In this document: positions 43,804 to 51,684 of the stretch, in pieces | Layout: the number at the start of each line of letters is the position of its first letter | How positions within the stretch are numbered: the stretch's first letter is position 1 | Assembly (NCBI GenBank): GCA_024684435.1 | Contig: JAIKWV010000006.1 | Span: 1-64,000, forward strand | DNA length: 64,000 nucleotides | Direction of reading: 5' to 3' | Source: Clostridiales bacterium | GTDB lineage: Bacteria > Bacillota > Clostridia > Oscillospirales > Acutalibacteraceae | Made by a program: the position numbers and the translations under genes | The notes under the pieces: generated by a model | The model's input: the letters and a program-made list of their open reading frames with translations, nothing else | Databases searched by the model: none | What the model was told of the DNA's origin: nothing

Positions 43804-45705
43804 CTATTCTTCAATGAGCTGCGACTGGAGCTCCTCCCAATCCTCCATGAGCTGTTCCTGCCTGAGGTTGAGCTCCGATATTTCCTGCGTCAGAGTGAGG
43901 ACGGCGGAGTAGTCCGATGCAACCTCCGGCTGTGAAAGCTCGCTGTTCTTTGCCTCTATCTCCTGCTCTACCCGTTCTATCTCTTCTTCACACCGTTTGA
44001 TCTTACCCTTTAGTCTGCGCTGTTCCCCAGCCCGCTCCTTCATGAGCTTATATTCGTTCACCTTGACGGGCTTCGGCTCCTTCTTTGACGCGATTTGTGA
44101 AATTTCTTCAACATATTTGTCATAGTTGCCGTCAAACTGCCGCAGACCGTTTTGGGTCATGTAAAACACCCGGGTTGACAGGGTGTTTATGAAGTATCTG
44201 TCGTGGGAAACGGCAAGGATGGTACCGTCAAAATCCATGAGCGCCCGTTCCAGCGCCTCCCGTGAAGTTATGTCCAGATGGTTGGTGGGTTCATCCAGCA
44301 CAAGGAAATTCGCGCCGGAAAGCATGAGCTTGAGCAGGGCTATGCGCGCCCTCTCACCTCCGCTGAGGGTGGAAACGGACTTGAAAACCTCATCTCCCCG
44401 GAACAGAAACGCCGCAAGAGCGCTCCTGACCTGGGTCTGATCCATATTCCTGTGTTCGTCCCATATCTCGTCCAGCACGGTTTTGTCGGAATTCACGTTC
44501 TCAAGAGTCTGGTCAAAGTAGCCAACCTGCACGTTGGCGCCCAGAAGGAAGCTGCCGCTGTCCGCGGCGAGCCTGCGTACAATGATCTTGAGTAAAGTGG
44601 TCTTGCCGCAGCCGTTAGGACCGATGATAAAAGCCCTGTCCGATTTCTTGATAAGCATTGAAATATCGCGGAAAAGAGGCTTGTTTTCAAAGGATTTCGA
44701 CAAATTCCGTACAGTCAGCACCTCGTTGCCGCTGACTGTGTTAGGGGTGAATTTGAATTTAAGAGTGGCGGCAACAGCCTCCGGCTCCACCAGCTCCGCC
44801 TGCTTGCGTTCAAGCATTTTTCGCTTGCTCTCGGCGGTAATGAAGTTTCGCTCCCTGCCAAAACGGCGCTGCTGTTCGATTATGCCCTCGATGCGCTTGA
44901 TCTCAGCCATTTTATTCTCATAATGCCGACGGTCGATCTCCATTTTCTCCTCCCGCTGTTTAACCGAGGCGGAATAATTGCCTTGCCAGACGGTGAGCTT
45001 GCCGTTGCTCATCTCAAAGGTCTTGGTTGTGACTTTATCCAGAAAATAGCGGTCATGGGAGATCACAATGACCGCGCCCTTATATTCGGAAATAAAGCCC
45101 TCAAGCCACTCAACGCTTGAAATATCAAGGTGATTGGTGGGCTCGTCCAGTAAAATTATATCTGATCCGGAGAGCAAAAGCTTGCCCAAAGACAGCTTTG
45201 AACGCTGTCCGCCGCTAAGGACCGAACATGGCAATGAAAAATCAGCCTCCGCAAAGCCCAAGCCCAACAAAGTCGAGCGGGTCCTTGCGGCATATGTGAG
45301 TCCGTCCATGCGTTCAAACTGTTCGGTGAGCAGATTCTGGCGGGATATAAGTCCGTCAAGCTCCGCCCCGGACGCCGTATGTATGGAATCGGCTATTTTT
45401 TCAAGCTCAGATTCGATTTTGATAATGGGTTCAAACACCGACAAAAGCTCATCGTAAACGGTGCGCTGAGAGTCCTTGCAGGCGTGCTGCTCCATGTAAC
45501 CAACGGTCACATCCTTGAGCTTTACCACACCGCCTCCCGTGGGCTTGAGTTCCCCTGTGATTATCTTGAACAGGGTGGTTTTACCTGTGCCGTTAGCGCC
45601 TATCAGACCGGCTCTGTCCCTGTGATCGAGCATAAAGGACACGTTGAAAAACAGGGGTTTCCCCCCGAATTCCATACTCAGATTACAGACATTCAAAGCT
45701 ATCAT
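43804..45705 (-). CDS. ABC-F family ATPase (ribosome-associated)
   Basis: A 633-residue soluble protein with two ATP-binding cassettes and no membrane domain. Cassette 1: GANGTGKTT, LSGGQRSKL, LLDEPTNHLDI. Cassette 2: GPNGCGKTT, LSGGERARI, LDEPTNHLDI. The interdomain linker (~240-310) is a basic helical hairpin (ESKRKMLERKQAEL) of the kind that reaches the ribosome's P site, and the C-terminal ~80 residues form a coiled coil as in Uup/YdiF-type members. The expected role is translation factor or stress/antibiotic protection; which one cannot be told. It is the middle gene of manA-abcF-punA. Confidence 0.93.
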   Translation of the reverse strand: MIALNVCNLSMEFGGKPLFFNVSFMLDHRDRAGLIGANGTGKTTLFKIITGELKPTGGGVVKLKDVTVGYMEQHACKDSQRTVYDELLSVFEPIIKIESELEKIADSIHTASGAELDGLISRQNLLTEQFERMDGLTYAARTRSTLLGLGFAEADFSLPCSVLSGGQRSKLSLGKLLLSGSDIILLDEPTNHLDISSVEWLEGFISEYKGAVIVISHDRYFLDKVTTKTFEMSNGKLTVWQGNYSASVKQREEKMEIDRRHYENKMAEIKRIEGIIEQQRRFGRERNFITAESKRKMLERKQAELVEPEAVAATLKFKFTPNTVSGNEVLTVRNLSKSFENKPLFRDISMLIKKSDRAFIIGPNGCGKTTLLKIIVRRLAADSGSFLLGANVQVGYFDQTLENVNSDKTVLDEIWDEHRNMDQTQVRSALAAFLFRGDEVFKSVSTLSGGERARIALLKLMLSGANFLVLDEPTNHLDITSREALERALMDFDGTILAVSHDRYFINTLSTRVFYMTQNGLRQFDGNYDKYVEEISQIASKKEPKPVKVNEYKLMKERAGEQRRLKGKIKRCEEEIERVEQEIEAKNSELSQPEVASDYSAVLTLTQEISELNLRQEQLMEDWEELQSQLIEE

Positions 45706-45727
45706 CAGGCGCCACCTTCAGCAGATT

Positions 45728-46684
45728 TTATATGCGTGTCTCAAGCAGGAACAGTCCCGGGCTGAGCCTGTATTTCCCGCTGCCGGCAGGGATAAATACG
45801 CTGTCGCCCTTGGTGAGTTTGAGCTTCTCATCGCCGCATTCCACGGCGCCGTCACCCTCAAGTACCACCAGTGAGACGAAGCTGTTTTCGTCAGCCATGC
45901 CGGTGGAATTTTCCTCTGTTTTTACCGTGCCGACGCTGAACAAATCGCACCTGACAAGCTGCTCATAGCCGGTTGTGTAAGGCGCATTGCCTTTACGCTT
46001 GTAATTTTCAGGCACACCCTGATATTCTTCAAGCTTTGTCACGTCAATAGCCTTAGAAACGTGGAGTTCACGGGGTTTTCCGTCATCTTGCAGCCTGTTG
46101 TAATCATACACTCTGTAGGTGGCGGCGGAGTTTTGTTGAACTTCGGCAAGTAGTACTCCTTTACAAATTGCGTGGAGCGTGCCGGAGGAAATAAAGAAGA
46201 AATCTCCCTTCTTGACTTTTATCTTTTTAACGTAATTTTCAAGGGTCCCGTTTTCTATGGACTCCTTGAAAGTCTCCCTTGAGATCTTCTCCTTAAAACC
46301 CATTATAAGCTCCGCGCCCTCGTCGCAGTCAAGGATATACCAGCACTCTGTCTTGCCGGAATCCCCCTCTACCCTGCGGGCATATTCGTCGTCGGGATGA
46401 ACCTGAATGGAGAGATTGTCCCTGGCGTCTATAAATTTTGTAAGGATGGGGAACTCGGAAAATCTCGCGCCGTTTTTCCCGCAGATGGATCTGTCCGCTT
46501 CGTAGACCTCTCTCAGGGTCTTGCCGGCAAATTCACCGGTGGCTATTATGCCGGGTCCCTTCTCATGGCAGGACAATACCCACGCCTCGGCGGCGTTCTT
46601 TTTATCTGTTTTTACACCGTATTCCTCGATCAGTCTTCTTCCGCCCCATATGGTGGAGGAAATGTAGGGAGAAAGCTTGAACAT
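45728..46684 (-). CDS. manA: Mannose-6-phosphate isomerase, type I
   Basis: A 318-residue zinc enzyme interconverting mannose-6-phosphate and fructose-6-phosphate. The cupin core shows QVHPDDEYA with its zinc His, KTECWYIL with the zinc Glu, and SSGTLHAI with the third ligand. The short length is usual for Firmicutes. AGGAG lies 8 bases upstream of the ATG. It is divergent from the DUF2508/bofA pair and leads the operon with the ABC-F and purine nucleoside phosphorylase genes; the three have no obvious shared pathway. Confidence 0.93.
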   Translation of the reverse strand: MFKLSPYISSTIWGGRRLIEEYGVKTDKKNAAEAWVLSCHEKGPGIIATGEFAGKTLREVYEADRSICGKNGARFSEFPILTKFIDARDNLSIQVHPDDEYARRVEGDSGKTECWYILDCDEGAELIMGFKEKISRETFKESIENGTLENYVKKIKVKKGDFFFISSGTLHAICKGVLLAEVQQNSAATYRVYDYNRLQDDGKPRELHVSKAIDVTKLEEYQGVPENYKRKGNAPYTTGYEQLVRCDLFSVGTVKTEENSTGMADENSFVSLVVLEGDGAVECGDEKLKLTKGDSVFIPAGSGKYRLSPGLFLLETRI

Positions 46685-46784
46685 AATTATCGCTCCTAAA
46701 TTTTTGATATACTGAATATTTTATCATATTTTTTTGATAATTACCATACTATTTACTAAACAAATCAGAAAGAAACGAACAATT

Positions 46785-46994
46785 ATGAATTTGATATTTA
46801 AAAAAGCAGAAAAACCATTGACAGACAGCCTCATTGATGACATACATCATACCCTCAGGGAGATGGACGCGGCATATTCCCGTTTTGAACTAACAGTGGA
46901 CAGCGACCTTGTTGACGCCGCAATATACGAAATAAACTCATTAAGCGCAAAATACAGGTATCTTTTGCGGCTGGCAAAGGAAAAATACGGATAA
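46785..46994 (+). CDS. DUF2508 (YaaL-type) small protein
   Basis: A 69-residue helical protein: DDIHHTLREMDAAYSRFEL and the following helix with YRYLLRLAKEKY match the DUF2508 family. In Bacillus the homologue yaaL lies between recR and bofA; here too bofA follows, 23 bases on, which supports the call. I chose ATG 46785; the longer in-frame start at 46734 would add an implausible tail read from the promoter region. Function unknown. Confidence 0.82.
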   Translation: MNLIFKKAEKPLTDSLIDDIHHTLREMDAAYSRFELTVDSDLVDAAIYEINSLSAKYRYLLRLAKEKYG

Positions 46995-47017
46995 TAAACG
47001 CCGAAAGGAGAAAAAGA

Positions 47018-47275
47018 ATGAAATTTTTTGCCGTCCTGCTTATAGCTTCATTTTCGGCAATAGTCATATCCATGATACGCTCAAAGCATTTTTTTAAAGC
47101 TCTTATACTCACCGCCCTGCAGGGAGTCGCGGCAATATGCGCGGTAAACGTGCTGGGGCTTTTCACCGGAGTTTCCTTAAGTCTCAATCAATATACCATC
47201 GGCGCCTCTCTTATCTGCGGAACTCCGGGAGTTATAGGCCTGTTGCTGATAGATACGATTTTCGGCAAAATATAA
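47018..47275 (+). CDS. bofA: BofA-family membrane protein (pro-sigma-K processing inhibitor family)
   Basis: An 85-residue protein with two predicted membrane segments: a helix with AVLLIASFSAIVISMI, and a second hydrophobic stretch from about 25. The conserved BofA tail NQYTIGASLICGTPGVIGLLL is visible. In Bacillus BofA holds back SpoIVFB until the forespore signals. Many Clostridia keep the gene, so it supports a spore-forming lineage but not sporulation itself. AAAGGAG precedes the ATG. Co-transcribed with the DUF2508 gene. Confidence 0.88.
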   Translation: MKFFAVLLIASFSAIVISMIRSKHFFKALILTALQGVAAICAVNVLGLFTGVSLSLNQYTIGASLICGTPGVIGLLLIDTIFGKI

Positions 47276-47292
47276 AAGCATACAGAGAAATA

Positions 47293-47333
47293 CGCTCCCG
47301 ATCACAAACCGGATCGGGAGCGCTTTGTTTTAT
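47293..47333 (+). terminator. Intrinsic terminator after bofA
   Basis: A perfect 11-bp stem (CGCTCCCGATC / GATCGGGAGCG) with an 8-base loop and TTTGTTTTATT. It may also stop the convergent alkaline phosphatase transcript, although the T tract is weak in that direction. Confidence 0.88.
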
Positions 47334-47342
47334 TGCTTTGTT

Positions 47343-48473
47343 TTAATATTGGATTTTGACCTTGATGGGGAATTCCTTTACCTCATCCCCCATGGACATT
47401 GCCATGAACTGAGCGATCTGTTTGTTCATGACTTTCTTCCCGTTTGTGATAAACTGATCTGTGCCGTAAACGAACAGAGGAACGTTAGCCGTTGAGTGAC
47501 TTGTTTTTGTAAAAACGTATTCGTCGCCGGAAAGCTTGATGCCGCCTGTCTCATGGTCTGCGGTCACTATTATGAGGGTCTCTCCGTCCTTCTTTGCAAA
47601 ATCCAGAGCCTCTTTAACAGCGTCGTCAAAGGCCTCGACGGCCTCCGTCATGTTCTCGCTTTTGTTGCTGTGTGAGAACTTATCTATGTGTGCACCCTCG
47701 ATCATCAGGAAGAAGCCGTCTTCATCGTCGTCCAGCATATCTATTGCCTTATCGGTAAGCTCGGAAAGTGTGGGCATATTTGAGGCTATGGTATCCTCTG
47801 TCCTCCATATATCACCGGTGAACTGACCAAAGCTCTTGCTTCCGCTCTCCAGGGCATTTAACTCACGTTTGTTTGTGACGACGGTGTAGCCGTTCGCCTG
47901 TACCTTATCTACATCGGTGTGTGAGCTCTTATACGACCATATCAGGTCAATGTTGCTTACCGCCTGCTGAGCGGCGATCTCGTCACGGTTCCCTCTGTGA
48001 TCCGTGTGAGCGGAGAAACAGGCAGGAGTGGCTCCAGTATTGTCGTCCGAGGTCACGATGCCGGTACTCTTGCCGAGGCTTTGCGCCAGCTCTGTCAGGT
48101 TCATTGGGCGTTTGCAAACCTGATACACATCCTCCGGGTAAACGCCAACGCCGTTTATAACGGTGCGTACGCCGCAGGCAAGAGCCGTTGCCCCCGCCGC
48201 GCTGTCGGTGGATCTGACAACCGAACTGGTGACCGATTGACCCCGTATGGGCATTGTCTCCATTGCAAGAGATATCCCACGCTCCTGCTTCGCCTTGAGC
48301 AGATGGTTTTCTCCCATACCGTCGCCGATCATAATAATTATGTTTTTGAATTCTTTCTGGGTATCTATCCTGGGCATTATTCCGCTCATCAGGGTAAATA
48401 CGACAGCCATAAAAGCTACAAACATCCTGGTAAACGGTATCTTTGAAAAGATCCTGCGGGCAGTCACAGACAT
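47343..48473 (-). CDS. Alkaline phosphatase, membrane-anchored or secreted
   Basis: A 376-residue PhoA-superfamily metalloenzyme that releases phosphate from monoesters. An N-terminal hydrophobic segment (~14-34) acts as signal or anchor. Metal and catalytic motifs: MIGDGMGENH, the nucleophile Ser in STDSAAGATA, EGAHIDKFSH, and the late DHETGG. The length is slightly short compared with E. coli PhoA, as usual for Gram-positives. I chose ATG 48473 because AAGGAG lies 8 bases upstream; GTG 48482 does not fit. A 36-residue ORF ends 13 bases before it and shares its promoter, so translation of the two may be coupled. Confidence 0.93.
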   Translation of the reverse strand: MSVTARRIFSKIPFTRMFVAFMAVVFTLMSGIMPRIDTQKEFKNIIIMIGDGMGENHLLKAKQERGISLAMETMPIRGQSVTSSVVRSTDSAAGATALACGVRTVINGVGVYPEDVYQVCKRPMNLTELAQSLGKSTGIVTSDDNTGATPACFSAHTDHRGNRDEIAAQQAVSNIDLIWSYKSSHTDVDKVQANGYTVVTNKRELNALESGSKSFGQFTGDIWRTEDTIASNMPTLSELTDKAIDMLDDDEDGFFLMIEGAHIDKFSHSNKSENMTEAVEAFDDAVKEALDFAKKDGETLIIVTADHETGGIKLSGDEYVFTKTSHSTANVPLFVYGTDQFITNGKKVMNKQIAQFMAMSMGDEVKEFPIKVKIQY

Positions 48474-48486
48474 TATTATCACTCCT

Positions 48487-48597
48487 TCATAATCTCGGCA
48501 TATAGCCGTTCAGGAGACAAAATACCACGGCGAATACTTGCAGGAAAAGCTTGTATACCGGTGAATTCAAAACAAGCTCTCTGAAAATATCCGACAT
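48487..48597 (-). CDS. 36-residue hydrophobic small protein upstream of alkaline phosphatase
   Basis: A short ORF with an excellent start: GGAGG (48610-48606) lies 8 bases before the ATG at 48597, and a near-consensus promoter lies just upstream. The product begins MSDIFRELVLNS, then carries a membrane-helix-like segment (VYKLFLQVFAVVFCLLNGY) and ends MPRL. Its stop codon overlaps the region of the alkaline phosphatase ribosome site. It could be a membrane microprotein or a leader whose translation controls the next gene. I recognise no family. Confidence 0.7.
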   Translation of the reverse strand: MSDIFRELVLNSPVYKLFLQVFAVVFCLLNGYMPRL

Positions 48598-48624
48598 ATA
48601 TCCTGCCTCCCTTCATTGTCAGAA

Positions 48625-48653
48625 ATTATACCATGTCTGCTTGATACAGTCAA
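48625..48653 (-). promoter_or_regulatory. Sigma-A promoter of the small ORF / alkaline phosphatase unit
   Basis: TTGACT (48653-48648), a 17-base spacer and a perfect TATAAT (48630-48625) on the minus strand, immediately after the stop codon of the phage module. The unit is therefore transcribed independently of the phage genes. No Pho box-like direct repeats are obvious. Confidence 0.88.
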
Positions 48654-48673
48654 TCAAAAAATTCCGCCTGCGC

Positions 48674-49516
48674 TTATCTGAAGGCTATATATGTGTAGAT
48701 CGTTCCCATCTCATTCATGTCCGGTGAACAGTTGTCCACAGCCTCTGAGCTGCTGTTTGAGACGGTAAAGCCGGTAGAAGATATATGCATACCCATCATA
48801 CCGTAGTCCCCCGCCGCAACGGCAAACCTTGAGACCGCGGTATTGCTTACGGAATCGTGGGTACACGCCGGGTATCCGTAGGCAAACGCGATAACCGCCT
48901 TCGGCACGAACTGAAGGCTTATCGCCCTTGTGCTTGCGCCGTTTCCGAAATATTGACCAACAATGAACGGACTGTTCCATTTGTCGCGTTCACCGGGCAT
49001 AATGTGTAACTGATCATCGTTTATATGAGACCCGCAGAACAGATCCCTGCTTATAAACGATGCAAAGTTTATGTCGCCGCTTATCGCGGGGCAGAAATCG
49101 GCTTTGACATTGACCCTGGCATTGAGCACAAAGGCTTCCGTATCCCTGTCCGCCTTTATTGCGTCACAGCCCGAGTCTATTATATTCATATTGCTGCTGA
49201 ACGTAAGACAGTCAAGGACATTGGTAAAAACTTCAAAACACTTATTGCCCCCCTGGGAAAAGGGCGCATGGATCGCAAGCCTTATTTTTATATTTGCTTC
49301 TCTGCAATATTCGTTTCTGATCTGATTGCCTTCGCCGTCATCCGAGAAGCTGTCGACAATATCGAGCTTGTCAATACCTACCGCCACCACCGCGCGTTTC
49401 AGAGGCACCGCCTTTTTTGCCGCAGGAAACTCTGTCATGAAACTGATATCGCTCAAAACCTCCTGGTCGTTGAGCCATTCCACTATTGTACCCGGCAATG
49501 CGCTTATTTCACTCAT
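48674..49516 (-). CDS. Phage tail-terminator-like protein fused to an adhesin/tail-tip-like domain
   Basis: A 280-residue protein and last gene of the head module. The first ~150 residues (IVEWLNDQEVLSDISF, then strands ending ARVNVKADF) have the size and place of a minor tail-completion or terminator protein. The second half, from ~165, is Gly/Ser/Asn-rich and ends MGTIYTYIAFR, which resembles the C-terminal tip domains of phage tail fibres (YxYIAF ending). The fusion is odd. ATG 49516 has GGAGG 10 bases upstream. No tail gene follows; the next unit is alkaline phosphatase. Both domain calls are by eye. Confidence 0.6.
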   Translation of the reverse strand: MSEISALPGTIVEWLNDQEVLSDISFMTEFPAAKKAVPLKRAVVAVGIDKLDIVDSFSDDGEGNQIRNEYCREANIKIRLAIHAPFSQGGNKCFEVFTNVLDCLTFSSNMNIIDSGCDAIKADRDTEAFVLNARVNVKADFCPAISGDINFASFISRDLFCGSHINDDQLHIMPGERDKWNSPFIVGQYFGNGASTRAISLQFVPKAVIAFAYGYPACTHDSVSNTAVSRFAVAAGDYGMMGMHISSTGFTVSNSSSEAVDNCSPDMNEMGTIYTYIAFR

Positions 49517-49518
49517 AA

Positions 49519-49854
49519 TTAAGACTCCTCCACTATTTCCCTGATTATAGCCCACACATAATATTTTTTATTTCCTCGGTATACGATCTCCGCCCTGTCT
49601 ATTTTGTATTTTTTACCGCCGCATTCCAGCCATGAATCACCGCTTAGCCCGGTAAAATCGTACTCCGGCGGACCTATATATAGATAATGACCCTGACTGT
49701 TAAAGCCTATCTGTGTATTTACACCGTCAAGATACATTTTGTTTTTATATCGCAGGGGCTGGATAAAGGCATGAAAGTCTCCCGCCGAAAAGCCCATTGC
49801 ATCATAAATGCTGACGCTCCTGCCGTATTTTTTGAATATAGACGATATGTTCAT
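49519..49854 (-). CDS. Phage head-closure/connector-like protein
   Basis: A 111-residue protein in the place where tailed phages encode the head-closure or stopper protein. It begins MNISSIFKKYGRS and is beta-rich, with KKYYVWAIIREIVEES at the C-terminus. ATG 49854 overlaps the previous stop (ATGA), and AGG lies ~7 bases upstream; a GTG at 49860 is less likely. Family not recognised with certainty; assignment rests mostly on gene order. Confidence 0.6.
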   Translation of the reverse strand: MNISSIFKKYGRSVSIYDAMGFSAGDFHAFIQPLRYKNKMYLDGVNTQIGFNSQGHYLYIGPPEYDFTGLSGDSWLECGGKKYKIDRAEIVYRGNKKYYVWAIIREIVEES

Positions 49855-50216
49855 ATACACACCTGCTTAAATAAAAACTCATCGTCTTTCAGCAGCGGCA
49901 ATACCGTTTTCAGAGCCTCGTCTCTGACCTGTTCGGCTATTTCAAGCACCAATTCCGGACTTTTACTTACCGTAACATCTCCCGCCTTGAAAGAAACTAC
50001 GCTGTCCTCAGCTGACATTTTTTTGACCATGAGCCTGTAATATGCGATCGCGGCGGCAGCATTTACCAGCCGCGCATCGTCTTTATCCGCATCATCTTTG
50101 AGCCTTACGGTCAACTCGTCCATACATGCCCTGCATGCGGTCAGGATCTGAGCCGTCTCACTGTCATCAATGCTTGTATACTGTTTAAGCGCGTTCAATA
50201 CAGACCATTGATTCAT
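49851..50216 (-). CDS. Phage head-tail connector-like protein
   Basis: A 121-residue mostly helical protein directly after the capsid gene, the usual place of the gp6-type connector. It begins MNQWSVLNALKQYTSI and contains a central helix LVNAAAAIAYYRLMVK. The AAGGTG ribosome site lies inside a stable hairpin (50223-50257), so its translation may be limited relative to the capsid gene. Assignment by order and size. Confidence 0.6.
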   Translation of the reverse strand: MNQWSVLNALKQYTSIDDSETAQILTACRACMDELTVRLKDDADKDDARLVNAAAAIAYYRLMVKKMSAEDSVVSFKAGDVTVSKSPELVLEIAEQVRDEALKTVLPLLKDDEFLFKQVCI

Positions 50217-50222
50217 ATTAAC

Positions 50223-50257
50223 GGCACACCTTCGGTATTAAATGCCGGAGGTGCGCC
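50223..50257 (-). promoter_or_regulatory. Hairpin between capsid and connector genes that covers the ribosome site
   Basis: A 9-bp stem (GGCGCACCT with AGGTGTGCC, one G-U) extended inside by CGG/CCG. The right arm contains the AAGGTG that should serve the connector gene. There is no T tract, so it looks like an mRNA structure setting capsid-to-connector ratio or stability rather than a terminator. Confidence 0.55.
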
Positions 50258-50290
50258 TTCCCCCTTTCTGAACAAGCTGCAAATCAAGAA

Positions 50291-51298
50291 TTAAACCGAA
50301 AGCACCTTTGAGGCGTCTGAGAATATCTTTGCGAAGCCTGCGATAGACGTTATTGCCGCTCTCTCCAGCTGACGGTCAATGAGCTTGTCGTACTCTACGA
50401 TAACGTCCCCTGCCTTGACCATTTCAAGGGCGCAGCTCTTGTCAAGGCCTATGATCTTGCCGGCCGTTACGCTTGAGGACTTGATGAGATCCGCTCCCAG
50501 AGGAGTTATCATTTTGCCGGTACCCTGGAAATTCATGCCGGCTATTGCGTCCTTGAACTCGCCTATGTTCAGCATAGACGCCATAACTGAGGGCGTGGTG
50601 ACAATGGTGTTGAGCTCATAGGGATCGAACAGGTTCCAGAAATCGATAAGATCAGCGTATGTGAGGGTGCCTGCGGTGGCTACTGAAATGGAAGACGCCG
50701 CGTTGTTGTTGCCGTCGCCGTTTTCAAGCACGTTTATGGCGTCTTTGAGCTGGGAGCGGGCTATGTAAGCGCCGATCTGCTTAAGGGTAACCGTAAACAG
50801 ATCAAGGCGCTGAAAACGTATAGCCTCATATGAAGCCACAAGCATACGGCCTCTCTTCTGGAGCTTGACAAGGTTTTCCTTGGTGTGTACCACTGTTTCA
50901 GGTATCACCGTGCCTTCAAGTATCTCTTTGAGTTCCTTTTCGTCCTCTGTGGGGGTGGAAGTGATGGAGCGGTAATCCATACCGTCGATCACGGTGGTGG
51001 ATGCTATGATCCTGGGCAGCACGTCCGCCTCATCCATACCCTGTCTGACGGCGCGGGCAACATACTCCGGGAAGAGAGTTGCTGAATCTGTGGTTTTGAA
51101 GAATTTTTCCACAGTATCGCTGCCTGTGCCGCTGACATGGATATCAAATCTCTTGAGCTGGCGCTGATATGCGTCAAGTCCCTCAAGAGCGGTGCCCTTG
51201 TAGTTTTCCGAAGGGTCGAGGCTCTCCAGAGCCGCTGTGAATGATCTGCCGGTGGAGTACATACCCTTTTCAAGTCTGATGTTGTCAAAATTTGCCAT
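50291..51298 (-). CDS. Phage major capsid protein (HK97-like fold expected)
   Basis: A 335-residue protein between the decoration-like and connector genes. A helical N-terminus is followed by a long E-loop-like region (STPTEDEKELKEILEG) and the A-domain segment VTTPSVMASMLNIGEF typical of capsids, then KSCALEMVKAGDVIVEYDKL near the end. Length matches HK97-type capsids without a large scaffold. AAAGGA lies 10-12 bases upstream of the ATG. The call rests on gene order and general pattern rather than on one diagnostic motif. Confidence 0.78.
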   Translation of the reverse strand: MANFDNIRLEKGMYSTGRSFTAALESLDPSENYKGTALEGLDAYQRQLKRFDIHVSGTGSDTVEKFFKTTDSATLFPEYVARAVRQGMDEADVLPRIIASTTVIDGMDYRSITSTPTEDEKELKEILEGTVIPETVVHTKENLVKLQKRGRMLVASYEAIRFQRLDLFTVTLKQIGAYIARSQLKDAINVLENGDGNNNAASSISVATAGTLTYADLIDFWNLFDPYELNTIVTTPSVMASMLNIGEFKDAIAGMNFQGTGKMITPLGADLIKSSSVTAGKIIGLDKSCALEMVKAGDVIVEYDKLIDRQLERAAITSIAGFAKIFSDASKVLSV

Positions 51299-51319
51299 TA
51301 TACTACTTCCTTTCTCAAA

Positions 51320-51667
51320 TCAATAAATGAAAGTCACTGTTTCTGCCGTCGTGTCAACGTTGACAGCAAGCACCTTTTTGCCGCCTGAGGCGGGCACCTT
51401 GACCCCGCCTTCTCCGTCCGCCGCAAGGGAGATATATCCCACTGTGGGAGTTGTCGTGCCGGTATAAGGCAAGGTGACCGCTCCGCTCATCTGAACGGCG
51501 GCGAGGCCGTTTCTCACCTGTCCGGCGATGCCGGCGAACTCGTCTCCGCTTGAGCAGACGCTGACGGTATCGTTTGACGAAAGCTTGACGGGGGTGTTCT
51601 CCGTCACGGTCCCACCAGCTTTGAAGGTAAGCTGTTTGTTGTTAAAGCCCTTGTAAGAAATTGACAT
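51320..51667 (-). CDS. Small phage head decoration-like protein (DUF2190-like)
   Basis: A 115-residue beta-rich protein (QLTFKAGGTVTENTPVKLS, then VTLPYTGTTTPTVGYISLA) located between protease and capsid genes, as for DUF2190-type or gpD-like capsid stabilising proteins. GGAG lies upstream of the ATG. The family call is tentative. Confidence 0.65.
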   Translation of the reverse strand: MSISYKGFNNKQLTFKAGGTVTENTPVKLSSNDTVSVCSSGDEFAGIAGQVRNGLAAVQMSGAVTLPYTGTTTPTVGYISLAADGEGGVKVPASGGKKVLAVNVDTTAETVTFIY

Positions 51668-51684
51668 TTTTTCTTTCTCCTTTT

